From NCBI RefSeq assembly GCF_900100435.1, contig NZ_FNEX01000014.1, positions 62,001 through 126,000 on the forward strand: a stretch of 64,000 nt of DNA, read 5' to 3'. Source of the DNA: Pedobacter sp. ok626. GTDB lineage: Bacteria > Bacteroidota > Bacteroidia > Sphingobacteriales > Sphingobacteriaceae. Below the pieces are notes generated by a model. That model was not told the origin of the DNA. It saw only the letters and a list, made by a program, of their open reading frames with translations, and searched no databases. Positions 1 through 7,112 of this stretch are shown piece after piece. The position numbers and the translations under genes are program-made. Numbering within the stretch: position 1 is the first letter of the stretch; every line of letters begins with the position of its first letter.

Positions 1-1395
1 AACGAGATTGCTTTAACCATCTTGTTGGCCAGTTTTACGCTCGTGTTTATCATTGTATGCGTTACCTTAAAGCCATTTGCTGATTACGCCAATACACCGA
101 TTACAATTGCAGCATTAATTTCCCTGTTTGTATGTTTAATTCCTACCACGATTGGCGGCTTACTTTCTGCCATCGGTATCGCCGGAATGGACAGAGCATT
201 GCGTGCCAATGTGATCACTAAATCAGGTAAAGCAGTAGAAACGGCTGGTGATATTGATGTGTTGCTGTTAGATAAAACAGGCACCATCACTATCGGTAAC
301 CGTAAGGCAACCAATTTTTATCCTACAGCAGGCGTGATGATTAAAAACTTTATGGATGCCTGTGTATTGAGTTCTCTGGCAGATGAGACTCCCGAAGGGA
401 AGTCTATCGTAGAACTTGCAGGGGGTCAAGATACCCATGTTTTGACTACAGCACCTGAAGGCGCTAAGTTCATCAAGTTTACAGCCGAAACCAGATCGAG
501 TGGTATTGATACACCAGATGGTAAACGAATTAGGAAAGGGGCTTTTGATTCGATTAGAAACATCGTTCTGACGGCAGGCAACCCTTTCCCTATGGATATT
601 GAGGATCAGGTAAAAGCCATAGCTAGTAATGGTGGAACGCCATTGGTCGTTGCCGAAAATGAAAAAGCATTGGGGGTAATTGAATTACAAGATATTATAA
701 AACCAGGCATTAGCGAGCGTTTTGAACGCTTGCGTAAAATGGGGGTAAAAACAGTGATGGTAACTGGTGACAATCCACTTACTGCTAAGTTTATCGCCGA
801 AAAAGCTGGTGTTGATGATTTTATTGCTGAGGCAAAACCTGAAGATAAAATGAACTACATCAAAGAAGAGCAAGCTTTAGGTAAGCTGGTAGCGATGATG
901 GGTGATGGTACCAATGATGCTCCCGCTTTGGCACAAGCTGATGTTGGTGTGGCCATGAACAGTGGAACGCAAGCCGCTAAAGAAGCTGGTAACATGGTGG
1001 ATTTGGACAATGATCCGACCAAGCTGATTGAGATTATTGAAATAGGTAAACAGCTGCTGATTACTCGTGGTACACTAACTACCTTTTCTATTGCCAATGA
1101 TGTGGCCAAGTATTTTGCCATTGTGCCAGCATTGTTTATCGCATCTATTCCTGCTTTGGAACATTTGAATATCATGGGCTTGCATACTCCGGAAAGTGCG
1201 ATTCTATCGGCGGTAATTTTTAATGCCATCATTATTCCCTTCTTGATTCCTCTGGCCTTAAAAGGTGTGGCTTATAAGCCCATAGGAGCTACTGCACTGT
1301 TGCGTAGAAACCTGTTTATATACGGATTAGGAGGTGTTATTGTGCCATTTATTGGCATCAAGTTAATTGATTTGTTTGTTGGATTATTTGTTTAA
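1..1395 (+). CDS. kdpB: Potassium-transporting P-type ATPase subunit B (C-terminal part, 5' end outside window)
   Basis: This is the catalytic subunit of the KdpFABC high-affinity K+ pump in the inner membrane; it hydrolyses ATP through an aspartyl-phosphate. The frame is open from base 1, so the gene starts upstream of the window and about 465 residues are present. Visible motifs are the phosphorylation loop DKTGTITIGNRKA, the hinge GDGTNDAPALAQADVGVAM and the KdpB-typical stretch SGTQAAKEAGNMVDLD, followed by several C-terminal membrane segments. kdpC follows 14 bases after the stop and the porin and KdpD-type genes continue on the same strand, so this is the kdp operon. kdpA should lie just upstream of the window. 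The identification is very secure. Confidence 0.97.
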   Translation, partial: NEIALTILLASFTLVFIIVCVTLKPFADYANTPITIAALISLFVCLIPTTIGGLLSAIGIAGMDRALRANVITKSGKAVETAGDIDVLLLDKTGTITIGNRKATNFYPTAGVMIKNFMDACVLSSLADETPEGKSIVELAGGQDTHVLTTAPEGAKFIKFTAETRSSGIDTPDGKRIRKGAFDSIRNIVLTAGNPFPMDIEDQVKAIASNGGTPLVVAENEKALGVIELQDIIKPGISERFERLRKMGVKTVMVTGDNPLTAKFIAEKAGVDDFIAEAKPEDKMNYIKEEQALGKLVAMMGDGTNDAPALAQADVGVAMNSGTQAAKEAGNMVDLDNDPTKLIEIIEIGKQLLITRGTLTTFSIANDVAKYFAIVPALFIASIPALEHLNIMGLHTPESAILSAVIFNAIIIPFLIPLALKGVAYKPIGATALLRRNLFIYGLGGVIVPFIGIKLIDLFVGLFV

Positions 1396-1409
1396 AACAT
1401 AAAAATATC

Positions 1410-1976
1410 ATGAAAAAGTATTTGTTACAATCTATACGCCTTACCGCAGTTCTGTTGGTGTTGTTGTGCGTTGTATACCCCTTAATTGTTGCCTTTGCAG
1501 GCGGTTTTTCTAAAGGAAATGGGGGTGGAGAGAAAATCACTAAAAACGGTAAAGTAGTTGGTTATGCTTTAATTGGGCAGAACTTTAGCAAACCAGAATA
1601 TTTCTGGGGCAGACCATCGGCAGTTGGTTATAATGCTGCCGGATCAGGAGGTTCTAATAAAGGTCCATCCAACGAAGAATACCTGGCTGTGGTGTCGGGC
1701 AGAATTGATACCCTATTAAAATACCACCCTTATTTGAAAAAAGCAGATATACCTGCTGATATGGTAACTGCATCGGGTAGTGGTTTAGATCCTAATATCT
1801 CTGAACAAGCTGCAATCATTCAGATTAAAAGAGTTGCTGCAAATCGTGGTCTTACCGATAGGGCCGTTGCAGAACTTGTCGTAAAAAATACGGAGGGCCC
1901 TTTGCTGGGCATGTTTGGTCCCTCAGTTGTAAATGTCTTAAAATTAAACCTTGCCCTTGACGAATTAAAAAAATAA
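1410..1976 (+). CDS. kdpC: Potassium-transporting ATPase subunit C
   Basis: KdpC stabilises the KdpA-KdpB complex and assists ATP binding; it is a single-span inner-membrane protein. The 188 residues match the usual KdpC length. One N-terminal membrane segment (about residues 10-32) is followed by the typical soluble part with GYALIGQNFSKPEYFWGRPS and GSNKGPSNEEYL, and ends with the conserved region around DPNISEQAAIIQIKRVA and FGPSVVNVLKLNLALDELK. The ATG is 14 bases after kdpB, and the stop is separated by one base from the ATG of the following porin gene, so translational coupling is likely. Confidence 0.96.
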   Translation: MKKYLLQSIRLTAVLLVLLCVVYPLIVAFAGGFSKGNGGGEKITKNGKVVGYALIGQNFSKPEYFWGRPSAVGYNAAGSGGSNKGPSNEEYLAVVSGRIDTLLKYHPYLKKADIPADMVTASGSGLDPNISEQAAIIQIKRVAANRGLTDRAVAELVVKNTEGPLLGMFGPSVVNVLKLNLALDELKK

Positions 1977-1977
1977 A

Positions 1978-3048
1978 ATGAAGAAACTATTATTGCTTAC
2001 AGCGGCCTTAAGTTCGGCCGCTTGCACTTACGCGCAGGAAGAAACCAAAATAAAAGTAACGGGTTACCTGGAGACCTATTATGGATACGATTTTAACAGG
2101 CCATCGGATAACAACAGACCGGGCTTTATTTACTCGCACAACCGCCACAATGAGGTGAATTTAAACCTTGGCTTTATCAAAGGAAATTACGACAACGGGG
2201 CGATTAGAGCCAATGTAGCTATCATGGCTGGTACTTATGCAAATGCCAATTTAGCTGCAGAACCGGGAGTATTAAAAAACGTTTTTGAAGCCAATGCAGG
2301 TATCAAGCTCTCTAAAACAATTAATTTATGGGCAGATGCAGGTATATTTTCTTCGCACATAGGTTTTGAAAGTGCTATATCAAAAGATTGCTGGGTATTA
2401 ACCAGAAATATCTCCTCAGAGAATACGCCTTATTATGAGTCTGGTGCTAAGGTGAGTTATGCAACTAATGATGGTAAATTTTCTGCAGTATTGTTATATT
2501 TAAATGGATGGCAGCGCATTAACCGCTTAAATGGAAATAGTAAGCCAGCTGGCGGTGTACAGTTAACCTGGAAACCTACGCCTAAAATTACCGTAAATTA
2601 CAGTAATTATTTAGGAACTGAAGGTGCCGATGATGTTAGGGTAAAACGCTTTTATCACAATGTATACGGGATCTATCAAGTGACAGATGATTTCGGTTTA
2701 ACAGTTGGGTTTGATTACGGAACGCAGCAAAAAGCTAAGGGTAGCAGCGAACGCAGTGAAGTATTGTCGCCTGTTGCCATAGCACAGTATGCCATAGCTA
2801 GTAAGTGGAAAGTAGCCGGGAGGGTAGAGTATTACCAGGATAAGGATGGCGTTTTAATTGCTACAGGTACAGAAAATGGGTTTAAAACTACTGGTTATTC
2901 GTTAAATCTGGATTATGCACCATTTAGCAATGCAGTAGTGAGATTGGAAGGAAAAGTATACGATAGTAAGGATAAGATTTTTATACGTAATGAAAATCCC
3001 GTTAATCATAACGCTGCAATTACAGCGAGCATGGCGGTTTCTTTTTAA
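1978..3048 (+). CDS. Outer-membrane beta-barrel porin (BBP2/OmpL-like) of the kdp operon
   Basis: This is predicted to be an outer-membrane beta-barrel. It has a signal peptide (residues 1-19, ending C-T-Y-A-Q), then alternating strands such as KVTGYLETYYGYDFNRPSD and a C-terminal strand ending in ...AITASMAVSF with the terminal Phe typical of barrels. The pattern resembles putative beta-barrel porin-2 (BBP2). The ATG follows the kdpC stop by one base and the gene sits between kdpC and the kdpD-type sensor, an arrangement I associate with Bacteroidota kdp operons. The inferred role is entry of K+ or counter-ions through the outer membrane when Kdp is induced. The substrate cannot be read from the sequence. 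Confidence 0.8.
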   Translation: MKKLLLLTAALSSAACTYAQEETKIKVTGYLETYYGYDFNRPSDNNRPGFIYSHNRHNEVNLNLGFIKGNYDNGAIRANVAIMAGTYANANLAAEPGVLKNVFEANAGIKLSKTINLWADAGIFSSHIGFESAISKDCWVLTRNISSENTPYYESGAKVSYATNDGKFSAVLLYLNGWQRINRLNGNSKPAGGVQLTWKPTPKITVNYSNYLGTEGADDVRVKRFYHNVYGIYQVTDDFGLTVGFDYGTQQKAKGSSERSEVLSPVAIAQYAIASKWKVAGRVEYYQDKDGVLIATGTENGFKTTGYSLNLDYAPFSNAVVRLEGKVYDSKDKIFIRNENPVNHNAAITASMAVSF

Positions 3049-3110
3049 GATCGTATAATTTTTACAGGGCTGGTTTTGGTGTGGCCGGTCCTGTATTAAT
3101 ATTTAATAGC

Positions 3111-3221
3111 ATGGAAAGAAAAAAAATTGCTAAACTGATTCCTGTTTTAAGTGTTTGTTTATTGTTATTACTCGGGATTTGGTACTTAATAACTGAAGCG
3201 TATATCATCATTAAATGGTAA
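3111..3221 (+). CDS. 36-residue single-span membrane peptide in the kdp operon
   Basis: A short frame starts at ATG 3111 and stops at TAA 3219-3221. It begins MERKKIAKLIPVLSVCLLL, has one hydrophobic span of about 20 residues after a basic N-terminus (positive-inside, so N-in), and ends WYLITEAYIIIKW. It lies between the porin and the KdpD-type gene, 6 bases before the latter, on the same strand. Small one-span peptides of the Kdp system are known (KdpF, about 29 aa, which sits near kdpA in E. coli), so a KdpF-like stabiliser or a sensor partner is a plausible inference from size and context. No sequence identity to KdpF is claimed. Confidence 0.55.
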   Translation: MERKKIAKLIPVLSVCLLLLLGIWYLITEAYIIIKW

Positions 3222-3227
3222 TCCCTG

Positions 3228-4358
3228 ATGGAAGAAGAGAATAAAGAAAGTTCCGTACGTAAATTCCTCGATCTTGTAAAGAAGTCAAGAAGGGGGAAAT
3301 TTAAGGTTTATATAGGCATGAGTGCAGGAGTGGGTAAAACCTACAGGATGCTGCAGGAGGCACATGCGCTATTGAAAAATGGAATTGATATACAAATTGG
3401 ATATATTGAAACACACAACCGCGAAGAAACCCAAGCTCTTTTGGCGGGAGTACCTTTGATTGCCAGAAGGAAGATATTTTACAAAGGCAAGGAGTTGGAA
3501 GAAATGGATGTGAATGCCATTATGACGCTGCATCCTGAAGTTGTTATCGTTGATGAGCTTGCTCACAGCAATGTGGAAGGGAGCAAGAATGGAAAAAGAT
3601 GGCAAGATGTTGTGGATATACTGGAAGCTGGAATTAGTGTGATATCAGCGGTAAACATCCAACATCTGGAAAGTATGAACGATGATATTGAAAAGATAAC
3701 CGGCATACCTATTACAGAAAGAATACCCGACAAGATTTTAGAGCTGGCTGACGAGATTGTAAACATAGATTTAACGGCTGATGAACTGATAGACCGTTTA
3801 AAGTCTGGTAAAATTTATGATAATAGTAAAATAGAACGTGCGTTAGGAAATTTCTTTCAGTCGGAAAGGATATTGCAGTTACGTGAGATGGCTTTAAAAG
3901 AGGTGGCCCATCATTTGGAAAGAAAGATCAGTTTGGAGATTCCTAAACAGATTAAACTAAGGCAAGAACGCTTTATGGCCTGTATTTCGACCAATCATGA
4001 AACTGCTAAAATTGTGATTCGTAAAACAGCAAGGTTGGCTTCATATTACCATTCCCCCTGGATAGTTTTGTATGTACAGAATGATAATGAACGGGGAGAC
4101 CGTGTAAAGCTTGATTTACAACGTCATCTGATCAATAATTTTAAAATGGCGACAGAACTGGGAGCTGAAGTGATTAAGGTTAAGAGTAATCATATCACAC
4201 AGACAATTATCAAAATGGCTGAAGAAAAGGAGATCACTACGATTTGCATGGGGCAGCCACATTTAAATTTATTTCAAATTATAATGAGAACTGCGATTTT
4301 TAACCAACTTTTGCGAAGTATTTCAGCCACGGAGACAGATTTGGTAATCTTATCATAA
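3228..4358 (+). CDS. KdpD N-terminal sensor protein without kinase domain
   Basis: This cytoplasmic protein corresponds to the front part of the K+ sensor KdpD only. Residues 25-235 form the KdpD domain with Walker A at residues 30-38 (GMSAGVGKT) and a Walker B-like VVIVDELAHSN near residue 110. Residues about 245-376 form a universal-stress-protein-like domain (FMACISTNHETAKIVIRKT to LVILS). The membrane spans (DUF4118), GAF and histidine kinase parts of full-length KdpD (about 900 aa) are missing. A separate membrane histidine kinase begins 27 bases downstream, so signal input and kinase are apparently on two polypeptides. Whether this protein modulates that kinase is inference from neighbourhood. 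Confidence 0.88.
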   Translation: MEEENKESSVRKFLDLVKKSRRGKFKVYIGMSAGVGKTYRMLQEAHALLKNGIDIQIGYIETHNREETQALLAGVPLIARRKIFYKGKELEEMDVNAIMTLHPEVVIVDELAHSNVEGSKNGKRWQDVVDILEAGISVISAVNIQHLESMNDDIEKITGIPITERIPDKILELADEIVNIDLTADELIDRLKSGKIYDNSKIERALGNFFQSERILQLREMALKEVAHHLERKISLEIPKQIKLRQERFMACISTNHETAKIVIRKTARLASYYHSPWIVLYVQNDNERGDRVKLDLQRHLINNFKMATELGAEVIKVKSNHITQTIIKMAEEKEITTICMGQPHLNLFQIIMRTAIFNQLLRSISATETDLVILS

Positions 4359-4385
4359 GCCTTGGGCATTTAAAACAAAATAATA

Positions 4386-6140
4386 ATGAAGATAAAAAAC
4401 AAACTTCGCCTCGGATTCGGGTTCCTATTCGTGGTGATCCTCTTTTTTGGAGGTGTTTCCTTATACTATATGAACGAAATCTCCATCAGATCGAAGGTTA
4501 TTTTGAAAGATAATTACGAGACATTGAGCTTTACGAGCAATATGCGAGCTATTATAGATGAAGATTCATTGCCTTTATCGGCAAAAGCTCAGGAAATGTT
4601 TAACCAACAGTTGGAACTGGAAGGAAAGAACATTACTGAAGCAGGGGAAGGGAAGGCTGTTGCCGCATTGAAGGTGGCTTATGCCCGAATTATCGATCCA
4701 GCAACTGATTTAGCGACTAAACAGAAAGCCTTAAGTACGGTAAGATGGCAATTGAAAATAATCGATGATGTGAATATGAATGCCATTGTAAGGAAAAATG
4801 TAGCAGCACAGAAATCAATAGAAAAATCGGCCATGTATGTGATTTTTGCGGCATCTATTTGCTTTCTAATTCTGTTTTCTTTTATTGTCAATTTTCCGGG
4901 CTTTGTGGCCAATCCATTAAGAGAGTTTGCAGATGCCATACGCGAAATCAGTCGCAAAAACTATAAGCAGCGACTAGAGTTTAATGGTTCTGACGAATTT
5001 TCTGAATTGGCTGATTCTTTTAATGTTATGACTGCAGAGTTGAATAAATGGGAGAATAGTAATTTGGCGAAATTACAATCAGAGAAGCTAAGGATCGAAA
5101 CCATAATAGAGCAAATGCAGGATGCCATAATTGGAGTAAATGAGAAGCAGGAAATCATTTTCTTTAACAAAGTTGCAGGCCAGTTGTTGAATCTTGATCA
5201 ACAACAAGTGATAGGTGCAAATGCCATGGAGCTTAGGGAAAAGAATGATCTGCTAAACAGAATCTTGCAGGAAGATAGTGTGAGCAAACCCATGAAAATA
5301 TATGCGGATCAAAAAGAGTCATATTTCCAATTGGAACGTAGAGAAATTAGGATACCTAATTACGATGATGGTGCTGAACATGCTTTGGTTGAGATAGGGA
5401 AGGCAGCCGGAGAGGTTTATATCCTTAAGAACATCACGAAGTTTAAAGAGCTAGATGAAGCAAAAACCAATTTCATAGCCACGGTATCGCATGAGTTAAA
5501 AACACCAATATCTTCTATTAAAATGAGCTTAAAATTAATGGATGACGAACGAGTGGGGCCTATGAATCCAGAACAAAAAGAATTGGTGCAGCACATTAAG
5601 GAGGATTGTGGTCGTTTATTAAAAATAACTTCCGAATTGCTTGATCTTGCCCAGGTGGAAACGGGGAACCTGCAATTGAATTTTGTAAAATCTGATCCCC
5701 GCAAAATTGCCATTTATGCGATGGATGCGGTAAGGTTCCAGGCTGAACAGAAATCTATTGAACTGGAACTGATCTCTAGAAATAATCTACCTCATATCAG
5801 TGTAGATATAGAGAAAACAGCATGGGTGCTGGTTAATTTTTTATCTAATGCATTGAGGTATAGTGCTGAAAAATCAAAGATTGTTGTTCAGGTAATTGAA
5901 AATAACAGCGCGATAGAGTTTTCTGTTCGTGATTTTGGTAAAGGAATAGAAGAAAAATATCAAAAGCGCTTGTTTGAGAAGTATTTTCAGGTACCAACCG
6001 ATGGAAACAATAAATCAGGCTCTGGACTAGGCTTAGCCATATCCAAAGACTTTATAGAAGCGGAGAATGGTACAATATGGGTTGAAAGTGCAATAGGAGA
6101 AGGCAGCAGGTTCTGCTTTTCATTGCCTGTTGTAAGTTAA
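4386..6140 (+). CDS. Membrane HAMP-PAS sensor histidine kinase of the kdp locus
   Basis: The protein is a 584-residue inner-membrane sensor kinase. A first membrane span at residues 8-28 and a second at about 150-175 enclose an extracytoplasmic four-helix-type sensor region. HAMP follows (about 175-230), then a PAS-like segment (about 235-350), the HisKA domain with phospho-acceptor H369 in ATVSHELKTP, and an ATPase domain with N box (LVNFLSNALRYSAE), G1 (VRDFGKGIEE) and G2 (GSGLGLAIS). It probably supplies the kinase activity missing from the preceding KdpD-type protein. No response regulator (kdpE) is visible downstream. The gene ends 4 bases inside the convergent lipoprotein gene. Confidence 0.9.
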   Translation: MKIKNKLRLGFGFLFVVILFFGGVSLYYMNEISIRSKVILKDNYETLSFTSNMRAIIDEDSLPLSAKAQEMFNQQLELEGKNITEAGEGKAVAALKVAYARIIDPATDLATKQKALSTVRWQLKIIDDVNMNAIVRKNVAAQKSIEKSAMYVIFAASICFLILFSFIVNFPGFVANPLREFADAIREISRKNYKQRLEFNGSDEFSELADSFNVMTAELNKWENSNLAKLQSEKLRIETIIEQMQDAIIGVNEKQEIIFFNKVAGQLLNLDQQQVIGANAMELREKNDLLNRILQEDSVSKPMKIYADQKESYFQLERREIRIPNYDDGAEHALVEIGKAAGEVYILKNITKFKELDEAKTNFIATVSHELKTPISSIKMSLKLMDDERVGPMNPEQKELVQHIKEDCGRLLKITSELLDLAQVETGNLQLNFVKSDPRKIAIYAMDAVRFQAEQKSIELELISRNNLPHISVDIEKTAWVLVNFLSNALRYSAEKSKIVVQVIENNSAIEFSVRDFGKGIEEKYQKRLFEKYFQVPTDGNNKSGSGLGLAISKDFIEAENGTIWVESAIGEGSRFCFSLPVVS

Positions 6141-6652
6141 TCCGGTTCTACAATTGGGCCAGTAGTAACTTTTGCCTCAAATTTTCCTTCAGAAAATATC
6201 TTGGTCACTTCTGTATCGTTATCTGGATCCCCCATATTGATTATGAAGGCTTTGCCTTTGATCTGAAATTCGCCTTTTATGCTTTTTCCATCAGTAAATT
6301 CGGTGATTTTAATTGTGCCTTCAGAGCCGAGTATGCTCTGTTTGAACTCTGGAGTAGTATAAACTAATAAGATATTTTCTTCACCACTATATTCCCCAAC
6401 ACCATGGAAATTGTTAATCAATAGAGAAATTTGCTGATCGCCTGCGGCATCCATATCCCCGGTAATTATCATTCCCTTTTCCTCTTTTGCGTGTATGCCG
6501 AATACATTTTGATTTCCCTTAGCTTCTTTGTATGCACCATCAATTTTAAAGGAGATACTGGAATTTGTATAATTGACTACTGGTATTTTTTTGCAAGATC
6601 CAGTTATTAATACCACAAGTAGTAGCAGAGCAGAAAAGCTGAGTTGTTTCAT
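6137..6652 (-). CDS. Putative lipoprotein of unknown function
   Basis: I do not recognise the family. The 171-residue product has a lipoprotein signal peptide with lipobox ITGSC (Cys20) followed by KK, so it is predicted to be lipidated and exported. The mature part is rich in beta-strand and contains SISFKIDGAYKEAKGNQNVFG and FHGVGEYSG, reminiscent of small Bacteroidota lipoproteins (DUF6252-like) that follow the pattern of a short ligand-binding beta fold, but this is only an impression. The gene is convergent with the kdp-locus kinase and overlaps its 3' end by 4 bases. It is divergent from the metE riboswitch region. Confidence 0.75.
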   Translation of the reverse strand: MKQLSFSALLLLVVLITGSCKKIPVVNYTNSSISFKIDGAYKEAKGNQNVFGIHAKEEKGMIITGDMDAAGDQQISLLINNFHGVGEYSGEENILLVYTTPEFKQSILGSEGTIKITEFTDGKSIKGEFQIKGKAFIINMGDPDNDTEVTKIFSEGKFEAKVTTGPIVEPD

Positions 6653-6761
6653 TAGCGTTATTAGATTTAAAAGCTGAAGGTAATAAAAATCAAAAGAATA
6701 AAAATAAAAAGTTTTTTACAGTACCTTAGCGGCTTATAAGTTCTTTACTTTCTTCATCAAC

Positions 6762-6930
6762 CGGTAATGGTTTTACTTAATTGTAGATTAATAGGGAATC
6801 GTGTGTAAATCACGAACTGTCGCGCAACTGTAAGTAACATACAAAGTTTTTACCCTTAGTTTATCCACTGTTTCGAAATGAAATGGGAAGGATGGTAAAA
6901 ATGTTACAAGTCAGGAGACCTGCCTTTATC
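6762..6930 (+). promoter_or_regulatory. Cobalamin (AdoCbl-type) riboswitch in the metE leader
   Basis: The conserved B12 aptamer pieces are readable in order: AGGGAATCG near 6793, the B12-box-like GCGCAACTGTAAGT near 6822, CCACTGTTTCG near 6865, ATGGGAAGG near 6883, and AAGTCAGGAGACCTGCC at 6908-6924. It lies on the same strand about 180 bases upstream of metE, the classical arrangement in which B12 shuts off the B12-independent methionine synthase. Boundaries are approximate. Confidence 0.93.
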
Positions 6931-6997
6931 GAATTGACAATGCTTTCGCGATATGAAGCACGAGTTAAGTTTGATGCATTTTAAATGCGGACATTCA

Positions 6998-7030
6998 ATA
7001 GAATGCCTGTGTCTGTGCATTTCTATTTTT
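6998..7030 (+). terminator. Intrinsic terminator, riboswitch expression platform
   Basis: Arms ATAGAATGC (6998-7006) and GCATTTCTAT (7017-7026) pair with one bulged A around a 10-base loop and run into a T-rich stretch (TTTTTCTTCTTCTTTTATTT). It sits between the cobalamin aptamer and metE. An upstream GCATTTTAAATGC element (6975-6987) shares the ATGC sequence and could act as the competing antiterminator. This is consistent with premature termination when cobalamin is bound. Confidence 0.7.
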
Positions 7031-7112
7031 CTTCTTCTTTTATTTCCGGCAGCATTGCGATTTAAGCAAAAGAGCTTTTAACTGATCTTTTCATCAATTA
7101 AAAAGCAAGAAA

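Noticed and set aside
855..1232. Minus-strand open frame of 125 codons
   Set aside because: It is antisense to the conserved KdpB hinge region; codon composition is that of a shadow frame.
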